From Brevibacterium sp. XM4083 (lineage in GTDB: Bacteria > Actinomycetota > Actinomycetes > Actinomycetales > Brevibacteriaceae), in contig NZ_VFYR02000002.1 in assembly GCF_006489205.2 (NCBI RefSeq), positions 715,278-779,277 of the forward strand: 64,000 nt of DNA, given 5' to 3'. Shown piece after piece: positions 41,511 to 50,728 of this stretch (position 1 is the first letter of the stretch; each line of letters starts with the position of its first letter). The notes beneath the pieces are model-generated. The model was not told where the DNA came from. It did not search any database and saw nothing but the letters and a program-made list of their open reading frames with translations. The position numbers and the translations under genes were made by a program.

Positions 41511-42197
41511 GTCGCCGCTGCGCCCGACGGGTGCGAATCCGCGGCTGCGGTAGAGGTGGGCGGCGCCGTTGCCGTCCTCGACGGCGAGGCTGACAGCGCG
41601 GACCCTGGAGAGCCGGGCGAGCGTGAGGAGGACGTCGAGGAGGGCCCCGCCGATCCCCTGCCCCTGGTAGGCGGGGAGCACGGCGATCGAGAGCTCCGGG
41701 ATGTCGGCGGCGACCCACCCGTAGCCGGCGAACGGCGCGGTGGCCTCTTCACCGGCCTCGTCTCCGACCTCGGCGACGAAGTCCGCCTGACCCGATTCGT
41801 CCTCGACCACCTCGGCGATGGCCCCGCCGTCTTCGGAATCGTCGTCGACGACGCTCGAGGCGATGACGGTCGAGTGGGGCTCGAGCCCGGCGATGAACGT
41901 CGCGTCCGCGGGAGCCTCCTCGTCGCCGGGGATCGCGGCGGGGTCGGCATAGCGCAGCCACGCAAGGCCGACGATCTCCTCCCCGGCCTCGTCGTAGCAG
42001 GCCACGGCGAGGTCGCCTCGGCGTCCCCAGTCTGAGAAGTACGCCCGCGCATCGGGTCGGTCGACGAGCTCGGCGCGCGGAATCGTCGGCTTGTCCATCG
42101 ACCAGTTGAAGGCGAGGTCGACGAAGGGGACGAACACCTCGTCGGGGGTGTCGGCCGGCAGGGGCCGGATCCGGGTGCGCAGATCGTGCTCGCTCAT
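41481..42197 (-). CDS. GNAT-family acetyltransferase
   Basis: A 238-residue protein. The C-terminal half is a GNAT fold with the acetyl-CoA loop LPAYQGQGIGGALLD (Q-x2-G-x-G/A) and VEDGNGAAHLYRSRGF. The central region has an acidic insert (DDDSEDGGAIAEVVEDESG) not typical of small GNATs. The acceptor is unknown. Its start overlaps the MATE stop (ATGA), so it is co-expressed with the efflux gene. The 3' end overlaps the convergent peptidase gene by 30 bases. A self-resistance role together with the efflux pump is possible but unproven. Confidence 0.85.
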   Translation of the reverse strand: MSEHDLRTRIRPLPADTPDEVFVPFVDLAFNWSMDKPTIPRAELVDRPDARAYFSDWGRRGDLAVACYDEAGEEIVGLAWLRYADPAAIPGDEEAPADATFIAGLEPHSTVIASSVVDDDSEDGGAIAEVVEDESGQADFVAEVGDEAGEEATAPFAGYGWVAADIPELSIAVLPAYQGQGIGGALLDVLLTLARLSRVRAVSLAVEDGNGAAHLYRSRGFAPVGRSGDSDLLVRQLG

Positions 42198-43510
42198 GTC
42201 AGTCCCTTCTCTACCGCGGTGCGGATCCAGGTGTGGTTGCGCACGCGCCAGCCCAGGGTGAGCGCGCGCAGGCCGATGAAGCCGAGGCAGAAGGTCGCCC
42301 ACAGTCCCAGCGCGCCCGGCCACAGCGCGGTGATGGGGATGAGGACGAGGGCGTAGCCGATGACGGCGACGAGCTGGGCCAGGGCGAGGTAGCGGGCGTC
42401 CTCGGCGCCCATGAGGACCCCGTCGAGGACGAAGACGTACCCGGCGATCGGCATGCCGAGGGCGAGGATCGGCAGGAGCCCGGTCAGCGTCGCGATGACG
42501 GCGGGGTCGGAGGAGAAGACGCGCGGGATGAGGCCGGAGCCGGCGAAGAGGACGAGCCCGACGATGATCCCGAAGACGATGCCCCAGAGGATGAGGCGGC
42601 GGTTGATCGCGGCGACGGCCTCGACGTTCCGCGCTCCGAGCTGGAGGCCGATGAGGGCCTGACCGGCGATCGCGAGGGAGTCGAGGGCGAGCGCGAGGGC
42701 GAAGAAGAGGCTCTGGGCGACCTGGATCGCCGCGAGCTCCGTCGTGCCGGCTGCGGTGGCGAGGACGACGAGGACGATGAGGGACGCACGCAGGCTCGCG
42801 TTGCGCACGAGCAGCCAGCCGGAGGTCTTCGCCGAGGAGAGGACACCGGCCCAGTGGGGGCGGAAGCTCGCGTGGAAGCGGCGGGCCGCGCGGAGGCTGA
42901 TGAGGAGGTAGACGGCGCACATGCCGGCCTGCGCGACGACGGTGCCGAGCGCGGATCCGGCGACGCCGAGGCCGAGGCCGTAGATGAAGAGGGCGTTGAG
43001 ACCGATGTTCGCGACACAGCCGACGGCGGCGACGACGAGCGGGGTACGGGTGTCCTGGAGTCCGCGCAGCAGCCCGGTCGCGGCGATGACGACGAGCATG
43101 AACGGCAGTCCCCACCACGAGATCGCCAGATATGTCTGTGCCCCGGACGCGACCGCGGCTGCCGGTCCGAACGCGGCGATCGCCGTCGACAGCAGCGGCA
43201 GTCCGGCGACGAGGAGCGCCACCGAGGTGACGAGGGCGAGCCAGATGCCGTCGAAGCCGGCCCCGACGGCACCGCGGATGTCCCCGGCGCCCATCCGCTT
43301 GGCCACCCGCGGAGTCGTCGCATAGGCGAGGAAGATCATCAGTCCGAGCACGGTCTGGAGGATCGTCGAGGCGATCGCGAGTGATCCGAGGGCATCGGCG
43401 CCGAGGTGGCCGACCATGGCCGTGTCGGTGAGCAGGAAGATCGGTTCGGCGATGAGCGCGCCGAGAGCCGGCAGCGCCAGCCGAAGTATGTCCCTGTCGA
43501 TCGCTGCCAC
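42194..43510 (-). CDS. MATE-family efflux protein (DinF-like)
   Basis: A 438-residue multidrug and toxin extrusion protein with twelve helices. Features include the N-terminal ALPALGALIAEPIFLLTDTAMVG and GLLRGLQDTRTPL, as in DinF/NorM-type cation antiporters. The GTG at 43510 begins at the conserved N-terminus; a longer frame to 45013 only reads antisense through the thiolase gene. It is upstream of, and coupled to, the acetyltransferase gene. Confidence 0.88.
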   Translation of the reverse strand: MAAIDRDILRLALPALGALIAEPIFLLTDTAMVGHLGADALGSLAIASTILQTVLGLMIFLAYATTPRVAKRMGAGDIRGAVGAGFDGIWLALVTSVALLVAGLPLLSTAIAAFGPAAAVASGAQTYLAISWWGLPFMLVVIAATGLLRGLQDTRTPLVVAAVGCVANIGLNALFIYGLGLGVAGSALGTVVAQAGMCAVYLLISLRAARRFHASFRPHWAGVLSSAKTSGWLLVRNASLRASLIVLVVLATAAGTTELAAIQVAQSLFFALALALDSLAIAGQALIGLQLGARNVEAVAAINRRLILWGIVFGIIVGLVLFAGSGLIPRVFSSDPAVIATLTGLLPILALGMPIAGYVFVLDGVLMGAEDARYLALAQLVAVIGYALVLIPITALWPGALGLWATFCLGFIGLRALTLGWRVRNHTWIRTAVEKGLT

Positions 43511-43560
43511 GCCTGCGAGTCTATCCAATCGCAGGTGCGGCGGCGATGAACGGGGCGGGC

Positions 43561-44760
43561 TCAGACGACTTCGAAGAGCCCGGCAGCACCCTGCCCGCCG
43601 CCGATGCACATCGTCACGACGACGTACTTGACGCCGCGGCGCTTGCCTTCGATGAGGGCATGGCCGACGAGGCGGGCCCCGGTCATCCCGTAGGGGTGGC
43701 CGACGGAGATGCCGCCGCCGTCGACGTTGTAGCGTTCCGGGTCGATGCCGAGCCGGTCCCGGCAGTAGAGGGCCTGGACAGCGAAGGCCTCGTTGAGCTC
43801 CCAGAGGCCGATGTCGTCGATCGTCAGACCGTGACGCTCGAGGAGCTTCGGCACGGCGAAGACGGGACCGATGCCCATCTCGTCCGGGGCCACGCCGGCC
43901 ACGGCCATGCCGCGGTAGATGCCGAGCGGGCTGAGTCCGCGGCGGGACGCCTCGGTGTCGGACATGAGGACGGCCGCCGAAGCGCCGTCGGAGAGCTGGG
44001 AGGCGTTGCCGGCGGTGACGCTCGGATGCTGCGAGGCGACGCCGGGGTCGAGGACAGGCTTGAGTCCGGCGAGGCCCTCGAGGGTGGTCTCGGGGCGGTT
44101 GCCCTCGTCCTGGGTGAGCGTGACCTCTTCGGTCGAGGTCTCCCCCGTCGCCTTGTCGACGACGACCTTCGTCGTGGGCAGCGGCACGATCTCCGCGTCG
44201 AAGCGTCCGGCGGCCTGCGCGGCGGCGGTGCGCTTCTGCGATTCGAGGGAGTAGGCGTCCTGCTCCTCGCGGCTGACCCCGTAGCGTTCGGCGACGATCT
44301 CCGCGGTTGCGAGCATCGGGTAGTAGATGCCGGGCACGTTCTCCTCGAGCCACGGATCCTTCGCCCGGAAGGTGTTCATGTGCTCGTTCTGGACGAGCGA
44401 GATCGATTCGACGCCGCCGCCGACGGCGATCGACTGTCCGTCGACGATGATCTGCTTGGCCGCGGTCGCGATCGCCATGAGCCCCGAGGCGCACTGGCGG
44501 TCGACGGACATCCCGGCCACGGTGACGGGGAGGCCGGCGCGCAGGGCGGCCTGGCGTCCGATGTTCGTGCTCTGGCTGCCCTGTTGGAGGGCCGAGCCCA
44601 TGATGACGTCGTCGACCTCCGCGCCGTCGACGCCGGCGCGCTCGACGGCGTGGGCGATCGCGTGGCCGGCCAGCTCCTGGGCCTGCGTGTCGTTGAAGGC
44701 GCCGCGGTAGGCGCGTCCGATCGGGGTTCTGGCGGTGGAGACGATGACGGCGTCGACCAT
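43561..44760 (-). CDS. Acetyl-CoA C-acyltransferase (thiolase)
   Basis: A 399-residue thiolase. The nucleophilic Cys is in DRQCASG (about residue 90), with NEAF, the general-base His in [11 protein letters not shown] and the second Cys in TMCIGGGQG. It catalyses thiolytic cleavage or condensation of acyl-CoA; degradative versus biosynthetic direction cannot be told. It lies 50 bases upstream of the MATE gene and 144 bases downstream of fabG on the same strand, so a fatty-acid oxidation or polyketide-type pair is plausible. Confidence 0.93.
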   Translation of the reverse strand: MVDAVIVSTARTPIGRAYRGAFNDTQAQELAGHAIAHAVERAGVDGAEVDDVIMGSALQQGSQSTNIGRQAALRAGLPVTVAGMSVDRQCASGLMAIATAAKQIIVDGQSIAVGGGVESISLVQNEHMNTFRAKDPWLEENVPGIYYPMLATAEIVAERYGVSREEQDAYSLESQKRTAAAQAAGRFDAEIVPLPTTKVVVDKATGETSTEEVTLTQDEGNRPETTLEGLAGLKPVLDPGVASQHPSVTAGNASQLSDGASAAVLMSDTEASRRGLSPLGIYRGMAVAGVAPDEMGIGPVFAVPKLLERHGLTIDDIGLWELNEAFAVQALYCRDRLGIDPERYNVDGGGISVGHPYGMTGARLVGHALIEGKRRGVKYVVVTMCIGGGQGAAGLFEVV

Positions 44761-44794
44761 GACTGTCCTGCTTCCCTCGTGGCGATGGATGGTG

Positions 44795-44850
44795 GGGTGG
44801 TGCGGTTGCGGGGTGGTGCGGTTGCGGGGTGGTGCGGTTGCGGGGTGGTG
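44795..44850. repeat. 16-bp tandem repeat, 3.5 copies
   Basis: GGGTGGTGCGGTTGCG is repeated perfectly at 44795, 44811 and 44827, with a half copy to 44850. It lies upstream of the thiolase start, between it and fabG, where copy-number change could affect expression. Confidence 0.9.
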
Positions 44851-44903
44851 CCGGCGCCCCGATCAGCTGCGGGGGCCGGGTCTGGCGCGGGGACGGTCCC
44901 CGA

Positions 44904-45647
44904 TCAGTTCCGGGGGCCGCCGGCGACGTAGATGACCTGACCGGAGACGAATCCCGCGCCCTCGGAGACGAGGAACGACGCGGTGTTCGCGATGTCGTCG
45001 GGGGTGCCGGCACGGCCGACGGGGATCTGGCTGATCGCCGCCTTCTTGAAGTCGGCGAAGTCGACGCCCACTCGCTCGGCTGTCGCCTTCGTCATGTCGG
45101 TCTCGATGAAGCCGGGGGCGATCGCATTGGCGGTGACGCCGAACTTCCCGAGTTCGATCGCCCACGTCTTTGTCATGCCCTGGATGCCGGCCTTCGCCGC
45201 GGAGTAGTTCGTCTGTCCGCGGTTGCCGAGCGCCGAGGTCGACGACATCGACACGATCCGCCCGAACTTCTCGGCGACCATGTGCTCCTGAACCGCCTTG
45301 GCCATGAGGAACGCCCCGCCGAGGTGGACGGAGAGCACCTTCTCGAACTCCTCGTAGCTCATCTTGAAGAGGAGGTTGTCGCGGAGGATGCCGGCGTTGT
45401 TGATGAGCACGGTGGGAGCACCGAGGCGGTCGGCCACCTCGGCGACGGCGGTAACCACGGACGCTTCGTCCGAGACATCGGCGGCGAGTCCGATCGCCTC
45501 GCCCCCGGCTGCGGTGATCGCGTCGACGGTGTCGTCGGTCGGCCCCATGTCGAGGACGGCGACCTTGAGCCCGTCGGCGCTGAGCTTCTTCGCGATCGCG
45601 GCGCCGATGCCGCGTCCGCCGCCGGTGACGATTGCTGTGCGTGCCAT
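44904..45647 (-). CDS. fabG: 3-oxoacyl-ACP/acyl-CoA reductase (SDR family)
   Basis: A 247-residue short-chain dehydrogenase. The NAD(P) motif VTGGGRGIGAA, NNAGI and the catalytic Ser plus YSAAK tetrad are present, with the C-terminal VSGQVIYVAGG that is typical of FabG. It reduces 3-oxoacyl thioesters or oxidises 3-hydroxyacyl-CoA. Given the thiolase directly downstream, a role in acyl-CoA metabolism is as likely as fatty-acid synthesis. Confidence 0.9.
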   Translation of the reverse strand: MARTAIVTGGGRGIGAAIAKKLSADGLKVAVLDMGPTDDTVDAITAAGGEAIGLAADVSDEASVVTAVAEVADRLGAPTVLINNAGILRDNLLFKMSYEEFEKVLSVHLGGAFLMAKAVQEHMVAEKFGRIVSMSSTSALGNRGQTNYSAAKAGIQGMTKTWAIELGKFGVTANAIAPGFIETDMTKATAERVGVDFADFKKAAISQIPVGRAGTPDDIANTASFLVSEGAGFVSGQVIYVAGGPRN

Positions 45648-45902
45648 GGATGACTCCTTCAGTGACGGATCATGGGGCGGTCAGTGGCGGAGGGCGAGGC
45701 GATCGTTCTCTGTGATGCACACCTCACTGCCGCTTCCTCCCACTGTAGACCATCACTGAACGAATGATTGCTCACCGGTCGGCCGCCTCGGCGCGTACGG
45801 GGTCATGGAGGACACCGACACGAGCGCGCGACTCCCCTGCCCCACCGACGCCCCGAACCGGCAACTACGCCGTCACCCGGCAATGACGCCGTCACACGAC
45901 AG

Positions 45903-46421
45903 CCACCACTCCATCGACGCCCTCAACCGGCAAATACGCGCTTAGCAGACGGCGTATTTGTCGGTTCACCGCGTCGAAGCCCAGTTCCACCCCGCGCACT
46001 GCACCGAGGCGGCTGGACCGACGCCCCGAACCGACCGCGACGCCCCCAACCGACACATACGCGGTCAGCCGACAACCACCACTCCACCGACGCTCTCAAC
46101 CGACAAATACGCGCTTAGCAGACGGCGTATTTGTCGGTTCACCGCGTCGAAGCCCAGTTCCACCCCGCGCACTGCACCGAGGCGGCCGGACCAACGCCCC
46201 GAACCGACCGCGACGCCGTCAACCGGCAATGACGCGGTCACCCGACGGCCGGCACGCCACCGACGCCCCGAACCGACAAATACGCGGTTAGCAGACGGCG
46301 TATTTGTCGGTTCAGCGCGTCGAAGCCCAGTGCCGCCCAGCACACCGCACCGAGGCAGCCGCGTCGAAGCCCAGCGCCGCCCAGCACACCACTCCGACGC
46401 GGCCGGAGACGGCCCTCCACC
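45903..46421. repeat. 173-bp tandem repeats carrying 42-bp hairpins
   Basis: Three hairpins lie at 45925-45966, 46098-46139 and 46271-46312, exactly 173 bases apart. Each has 15-bp arms (AACCGACAAATACGC / GCGTATTTGTCGGTT) around a 12-base loop. The first copy keeps pairing through a G-T pair. The spacer between them is also repeated (GCGTCGAAGCCCAG). Degenerate half-copies are at 45857, 46053 and 46218. The whole gap 45648-46439 has no credible gene; frames through it translate the repeat. Confidence 0.88.
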
Positions 46422-46439
46422 CGCGGCGGGGCAACCGGC

Positions 46440-47066
46440 CTACTCGTCGAGGAAGCGGGAGACGTCGCCGGCGCCGACGCGGGCGACCTCAGGGTACTTG
46501 CCGGTGAAGTCGATGACCGAGGTGGGCACGACGCCGGGGGTGCCGGAGTCGATGACGACGTCGACCTCGTGGCCGATCTGGTCCATGACGTCGTCGGCCT
46601 CGGTGAGCGGATCCTCGTCGCCGGGCAGGAGCAGGGTCGAGGAGAGGATCGGCTCGCCCATCGCCTCGACGAGAGCCAGAGCCGTCGTGTTCTGCGGGAT
46701 CCGCGCGCCCACCGAGTGCTTCTTCGGGTGCATCATCCGCCGCGGCACCTCTTTCGTCGCCTTCATGATGAACGTGTACGGGCCCGGCGTCATCGACTTG
46801 ATCGCCCGGAAGTCCGAGTTGTCGACGATGACGAACTGCCCGAGCTGCGCGAAGTCATGACACATGAGCGTGAAATGGTGCTTGGAGTTCAGGTGCCGGA
46901 TCCGCGTGATCCGCTCGATGCCGTCCTTGTTCTCCAGAGCGCACCCGAGCGCGTAGCACGAGTCCGTCGGATAGGCGATGAGTCCGCCGTCGCGCAGAAC
47001 CTGCGCGGCACGCTCGATGAGTCGGGGCTGCGGGTTGTCAGGATGGATCTCAAGAAGTGTCGCCAT
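46440..47066 (-). CDS. L-threonylcarbamoyladenylate synthase (YciO/TsaC type)
   Basis: A 208-residue YrdC-domain protein. The motifs LIAYPTDSCYALGC, KHHFTLMC and GPYTFIMKAT line the nucleotide and threonine pocket, and SVGARIPQ and SSTLLLPG follow. It is closer to the YciO branch than to TsaC. TsaC forms the threonylcarbamoyl-AMP used for t6A37 of tRNA; whether YciO-type proteins do so efficiently is uncertain. Start ATG at 47066. It is monocistronic between two repeat blocks. Confidence 0.88.
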   Translation of the reverse strand: MATLLEIHPDNPQPRLIERAAQVLRDGGLIAYPTDSCYALGCALENKDGIERITRIRHLNSKHHFTLMCHDFAQLGQFVIVDNSDFRAIKSMTPGPYTFIMKATKEVPRRMMHPKKHSVGARIPQNTTALALVEAMGEPILSSTLLLPGDEDPLTEADDVMDQIGHEVDVVIDSGTPGVVPTSVIDFTGKYPEVARVGAGDVSRFLDE

Positions 47067-47130
47067 GCTTCATGGTAACCACGGCCGACGGTCCCTGTGA
47101 ACGGCGCGGCCGTCGAGAAGATGCCCATCC

Positions 47131-47364
47131 GCCGAGGCGGTCGCCCGTGTTCGCAGGCGTCCAGTGGCTGTCCGGGCCCGACGTCCACTGAGGCGGTCGC
47201 CCAAATCCGCGGGCGTCCAGTGGCCGTCCGAACCCGACGGCCGCCGAGGCGGTCGCCCGAGTCTGCGGACGTTCAGTGGCCGCCCGCGTCTCCGCCCGTC
47301 CAGTGGCCGTCCGGGCCCGACGCCGCCGAGGCGGTCGCCTGCGCCCGCGGCTGTTCAGTGCCCG
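47131..47364. repeat. 55-83-bp imperfect tandem repeats, four copies
   Basis: GAGGCGGTCGCC starts at 47134, 47190, 47245 and 47328. Each is followed by a version of CGTCCAGTGGCCGTCCGGGC. The last copy extends a few bases into the 3' end of the AI-2E gene (stop at 47355). The gap 47067-47354 has no gene. Confidence 0.75.
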
Positions 47365-48560
47365 GGTCTCGTCTTCCGTGACAGCAGTCGGGCACCGGGA
47401 TCCGTCGGCTGCAACGTGTTCGGAGTCTTACCCGCCTCCGGGGTCGCGCGCGGACCCATGACCGTGCCGGGGTGGGAGTCCTTCGCCGTGTGCGGATCGG
47501 AGGCCAGGAGGATGTTCACCCACTTCGCCCGCGGGTCGGCGTCGACGAGGAGGGCTTTGACGAGCAGGGTCGCCGGCAGGGCGAGCAGAGCGCCGAGCCA
47601 GCCGAGCACCCACACCCAGAAGAGCAGGGAGAGGAAGGACACGAGCGGGGTGACGCCGACGGATTCGCCCGTGAACTTCGGCTGGATGATCGCCTGGATG
47701 ACGAAGTTGAGGACCGAGTATGCGGCGATGACCCAGAGCGCCGACTGCCAGCCGCTGTCAACGAGGGCGAGCAGCGCCGGCGGGACGAGGCCGATGATGA
47801 ACCCGATGTTGGGGATGTAGTTCGTGAGGAACGCGAGCACACCCCACACCCATACGAGCGGGACGTCGATGATCGCGAGCGCCACGACGTCGAGGACGGC
47901 GACGATGAGACCGAAGATCGTCGCCACCACCCAGTACCGGCGCACACCGCTGGCGAATCCGCCGAGCGCGGCGGCCAGCGACGGCTTCGCGTCGACGAGC
48001 ATCGTCATCCGCTGGCCGATGCCCATCGAGTCCATCGCGACGAAGAAGACAGCCATGACGACGGTCGTGAGCAGTCCGGCGACGACGGAGACGTTGGTCA
48101 GCAGCGGGGTGACCGCATCGATGATCGACCGCGCATTGAACCCGCGCAGCTGGTCTTCGAGCACGCTCGAGGTCACCCCGAGCTGCGAGAGCAGGGACAT
48201 GAGACTGTGGTACGTCGAGACGATCTCGCTGCTGTAGCTCGGGATGAGCAGCACGAGTTCGGCGATCGACCAGGCCGTGAGCCCGAAGAACGCGACGATC
48301 ATGCAGAGGACGAGGACGACGGAGATCACCGCGCCGATCGCCCCGGGCACCCGGTGCCGGGTGAGGAACTTCTGCAGCGGGTAGACGACGATGTAGAAGT
48401 TGAGCGCGAGGAAGACGGGCGCGACGATGTCCTGGAGTCCCCGGAAGAACGTCAGGGCATACGCGATGCCCGCGATCGTCAGGGCGATGACGAGGGCTCT
48501 GGCCGGCGGGCGCGCATGCCATGGCTGCTGCTGACCTCGAGCCTGGGTGTCATCGCTCAA
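47355..48560 (-). CDS. AI-2E family transporter
   Basis: A 401-residue membrane protein with about eight helices in the AI-2E/PerM layout. The C-terminal core reads LAFLTNYIPNIGFIIGLVPPALLAL and QPKFTGESVGVTPLVSF, which is diagnostic. Members export quorum signals or act as Na+/H+ exchangers, so the substrate is open. The start is TTG at 48560 (SDDTQAR), directly after the der stop, with GAGG upstream. The C-terminal tail (PGTVMGPRATP to the end) is hydrophilic. It ends the long leftward housekeeping operon. Confidence 0.88.
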   Translation of the reverse strand: MSDDTQARGQQQPWHARPPARALVIALTIAGIAYALTFFRGLQDIVAPVFLALNFYIVVYPLQKFLTRHRVPGAIGAVISVVLVLCMIVAFFGLTAWSIAELVLLIPSYSSEIVSTYHSLMSLLSQLGVTSSVLEDQLRGFNARSIIDAVTPLLTNVSVVAGLLTTVVMAVFFVAMDSMGIGQRMTMLVDAKPSLAAALGGFASGVRRYWVVATIFGLIVAVLDVVALAIIDVPLVWVWGVLAFLTNYIPNIGFIIGLVPPALLALVDSGWQSALWVIAAYSVLNFVIQAIIQPKFTGESVGVTPLVSFLSLLFWVWVLGWLGALLALPATLLVKALLVDADPRAKWVNILLASDPHTAKDSHPGTVMGPRATPEAGKTPNTLQPTDPGARLLSRKTRPGH

Positions 48561-50072
48561 CTACCGACCTCGTCTCTTCTCCCTGATGCGCATCGACAGC
48601 TCGATGGGGGTTCCCTCGAAGCCGAATGTCTCGCGCAGTCGCCTGATGATGAAACGACGATACCCCGGTTCAAGGAATCCTGTGGTGAAGAGCACGAATT
48701 TCGGCGGCCGGGACTGCGCCTGGGTGCCGAAGAGGATGCGCGGCTGCTTGCCGCCGCGGACCGGGTGGGGGTTCGCGGCGACGAGTTCGCCGAGGAACGC
48801 GTTGAGACGTCCGGTCGGGATGCGCTTGTCCCAGTTCTCCAGCGCCGTCTCCATCGCCGGGACGAGCTTCTCGGCGTGTCGGCCGGTCTTCGCGGAGATG
48901 TTGACCCGCGGCGCCCACGAGACATGCGCGAGGTCGCGTTCGATCTCGCGTTCGAGGTAGTAGCGGCGCTCCTCGTCGAGGAGGTCCCACTTGTTGAAGG
49001 CGAGGACGACGGCCCGACCCGCCTCGGCGGCGGTCGTGACGATGCGGACGTCCTGCTCGCTCAGCGGCTCCTGCGCCTCGAGGAGGACGACGGCCACCTC
49101 GGCTCGTTCCAGGGCCGTCTGCGTGCGCAGGGCGGCGTAGAAGTCGGCCCCGCTCGCCTGGTGGGCCCGCCGGCGGATGCCCGCCGTGTCGACGAAGCGC
49201 CACTGCTTGCCGCCGAGCTCGATGAGTTCATCGACGGGGTCGCGGGTCGTGCCCGCGACGTTGTCGACGAGCACGCGCTCGGAGCCGACGAGCTTGTTGA
49301 GCAGGGAGGACTTGCCGACGTTGGGGCGCCCGACGAGCGCGACCCTGCGCGGGCCGCCCTCCTCGATGCGCGTCTCGACGGCGGAGACCTCGGGGAGTAC
49401 GTCGATCGCCTCGTCGAGGAGGTCGGCGACGCCGCGGCCGTGGAGGGCCGAGACCGACCACGGCTGGCCGAGGCCGAGACCCCAGAGTTCGGCGGCCATG
49501 AGCTCGCCGCGCTCATCGTCGACCTTGTTCGCGGCGAGGATGACCGGTTTCTTCTTCTTCCGCAGCATCTTCACGACCATCTCGTCGGTGGCCGTCGGGC
49601 CGGTCGTGGCGTCGACGACGAGGACGACGGCGTCGGCCATGTCGACGGCGACCTCGGACTGGATGGCGATCCGCGAGGCCATGCCCTTCGAATCGGAGTC
49701 CCAGCCGCCGGTGTCGACGAGGGTGAAGTCCTTGCCGTTCCACTCCGCGCGGTAGCTCACCCGGTCGCGGGTGACCCCGGGAACGTCCTCGACGACGGCT
49801 TCCCGTCGGCCGAGGATGCGGTTGACGAGCGTCGACTTCCCGACGTTCGGACGGCCGACGATCGCGAGGACGGGATCGGCCCCGTGTTCCTCCTCGTCCT
49901 CGACCTCGAAGCCGAGGGAGTCGAGCAGCGCCCGGTCGTCGTCTTCGAGCTCATAGCCCTCGAGGCCGGCCTCGAGCGCGGTCGCCCGCTGCTCGGCTTC
50001 CTCGTCGCTGATCTGCTCGAGACGCTCGGCCAGTGCCTCGTCGGGGGCCTCGTGGAATTCCTCTTCGGTCAT
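48561..50072 (-). CDS. der: Ribosome-associated GTPase Der (EngA)
   Basis: A 503-residue double-GTPase essential for 50S subunit assembly. Domain 1 has [19 protein letters not shown] and ANKVD; domain 2 has [20 protein letters not shown] and NKWD; and a KH-like C-terminal domain follows. A 65-residue acidic N-terminal extension (about residues 1-65) precedes the first P loop, as in other actinobacteria. The start overlaps the cmk stop (ATGA at 50069-50072). Confidence 0.96.
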   Translation of the reverse strand: MTEEEFHEAPDEALAERLEQISDEEAEQRATALEAGLEGYELEDDDRALLDSLGFEVEDEEEHGADPVLAIVGRPNVGKSTLVNRILGRREAVVEDVPGVTRDRVSYRAEWNGKDFTLVDTGGWDSDSKGMASRIAIQSEVAVDMADAVVLVVDATTGPTATDEMVVKMLRKKKKPVILAANKVDDERGELMAAELWGLGLGQPWSVSALHGRGVADLLDEAIDVLPEVSAVETRIEEGGPRRVALVGRPNVGKSSLLNKLVGSERVLVDNVAGTTRDPVDELIELGGKQWRFVDTAGIRRRAHQASGADFYAALRTQTALERAEVAVVLLEAQEPLSEQDVRIVTTAAEAGRAVVLAFNKWDLLDEERRYYLEREIERDLAHVSWAPRVNISAKTGRHAEKLVPAMETALENWDKRIPTGRLNAFLGELVAANPHPVRGGKQPRILFGTQAQSRPPKFVLFTTGFLEPGYRRFIIRRLRETFGFEGTPIELSMRIREKRRGR

Positions 50073-50728
50073 CGTGCTTCCTTCACCAGATCGAGCACGG
50101 TCGTGACGACCTGCTCGAAGTCGAGATCGCTCGTGTCGAGGGTGTGGACGCCGTCGGCGGCGGTGAGGAAGCTCGTCGTCGCCGAGTCCTTCGCATCACG
50201 GCCGGTCACCTGGGCCTGAGTCGCGGCGACCGCCTCGGCGTCGTCACTGCCGTGGAGCTCCTTGGCCCGGCGGGAGACGCGGACGTCGTCGCGGGCGGTC
50301 ATGAGGAGCCGGACCTCGGCGTCGGGGGCGACGACGGTCGTGATGTCACGGCCCTCGACGACGACGCCCGGGGCGGCGGCTGCGATGATGTCGCGCTGAC
50401 GTTCGATGAGCTCGCTCCGGGCGTCGGGGACGGCCGAGACCGTCTGGACGTTCTCGGAGACCTCGGGGCTGCGGATCTCCTCGGTGACGTCGATGCCGTC
50501 GACGGACACGGAGAAGTCGTCGGGGTCCGTGGAGATCTCGAGGTCTGCGCCGCGGACCTGTTCGAGGACGTCGACGGGATCGGTGACCCCGCGGTTGAGC
50601 GCCAGCCACGCCATCGCCCGGTACATCGCACCGGTGTCGAGGTAGGCGTAGCCGAGCCGGCGGGCGACCTCCTTCGCGGTGCTCGACTTGCCGACTCCGC
50701 TGGGTCCGTCGATGGCGACGACGCTCAT
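50069..50728 (-). CDS. cmk: Cytidylate kinase
   Basis: A 219-residue (d)CMP kinase with P loop [28 protein letters not shown] (NMP binding) and the lid RAKELHG. It phosphorylates CMP and dCMP for nucleotide synthesis. The ATG at 50728 has AAGGAAGGAA upstream. Both ends overlap neighbours: tyrA stop at 50725 and der start at 50072. The gene order cmk-der is widely conserved. Confidence 0.96.
   Translation of the reverse strand: MSVVAIDGPSGVGKSSTAKEVARRLGYAYLDTGAMYRAMAWLALNRGVTDPVDVLEQVRGADLEISTDPDDFSVSVDGIDVTEEIRSPEVSENVQTVSAVPDARSELIERQRDIIAAAAPGVVVEGRDITTVVAPDAEVRLLMTARDDVRVSRRAKELHGSDDAEAVAATQAQVTGRDAKDSATTSFLTAADGVHTLDTSDLDFEQVVTTVLDLVKEAR

Noticed and set aside
43118-45013. Long open frames antisense to the thiolase and MATE genes
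   Set aside because: GC-rich shadow frames with Arg/Pro-rich products; the real genes on these bases carry full family motifs.
45925-46312. Hairpin repeats as a CRISPR array
   Set aside because: The 131-base segments between hairpins are themselves repeated rather than unique spacers, and there are no cas genes.
46065-46343. Small minus-strand frames in the 173-bp repeat region
   Set aside because: The frames repeat with the DNA unit, lack ribosome sites and match nothing known.
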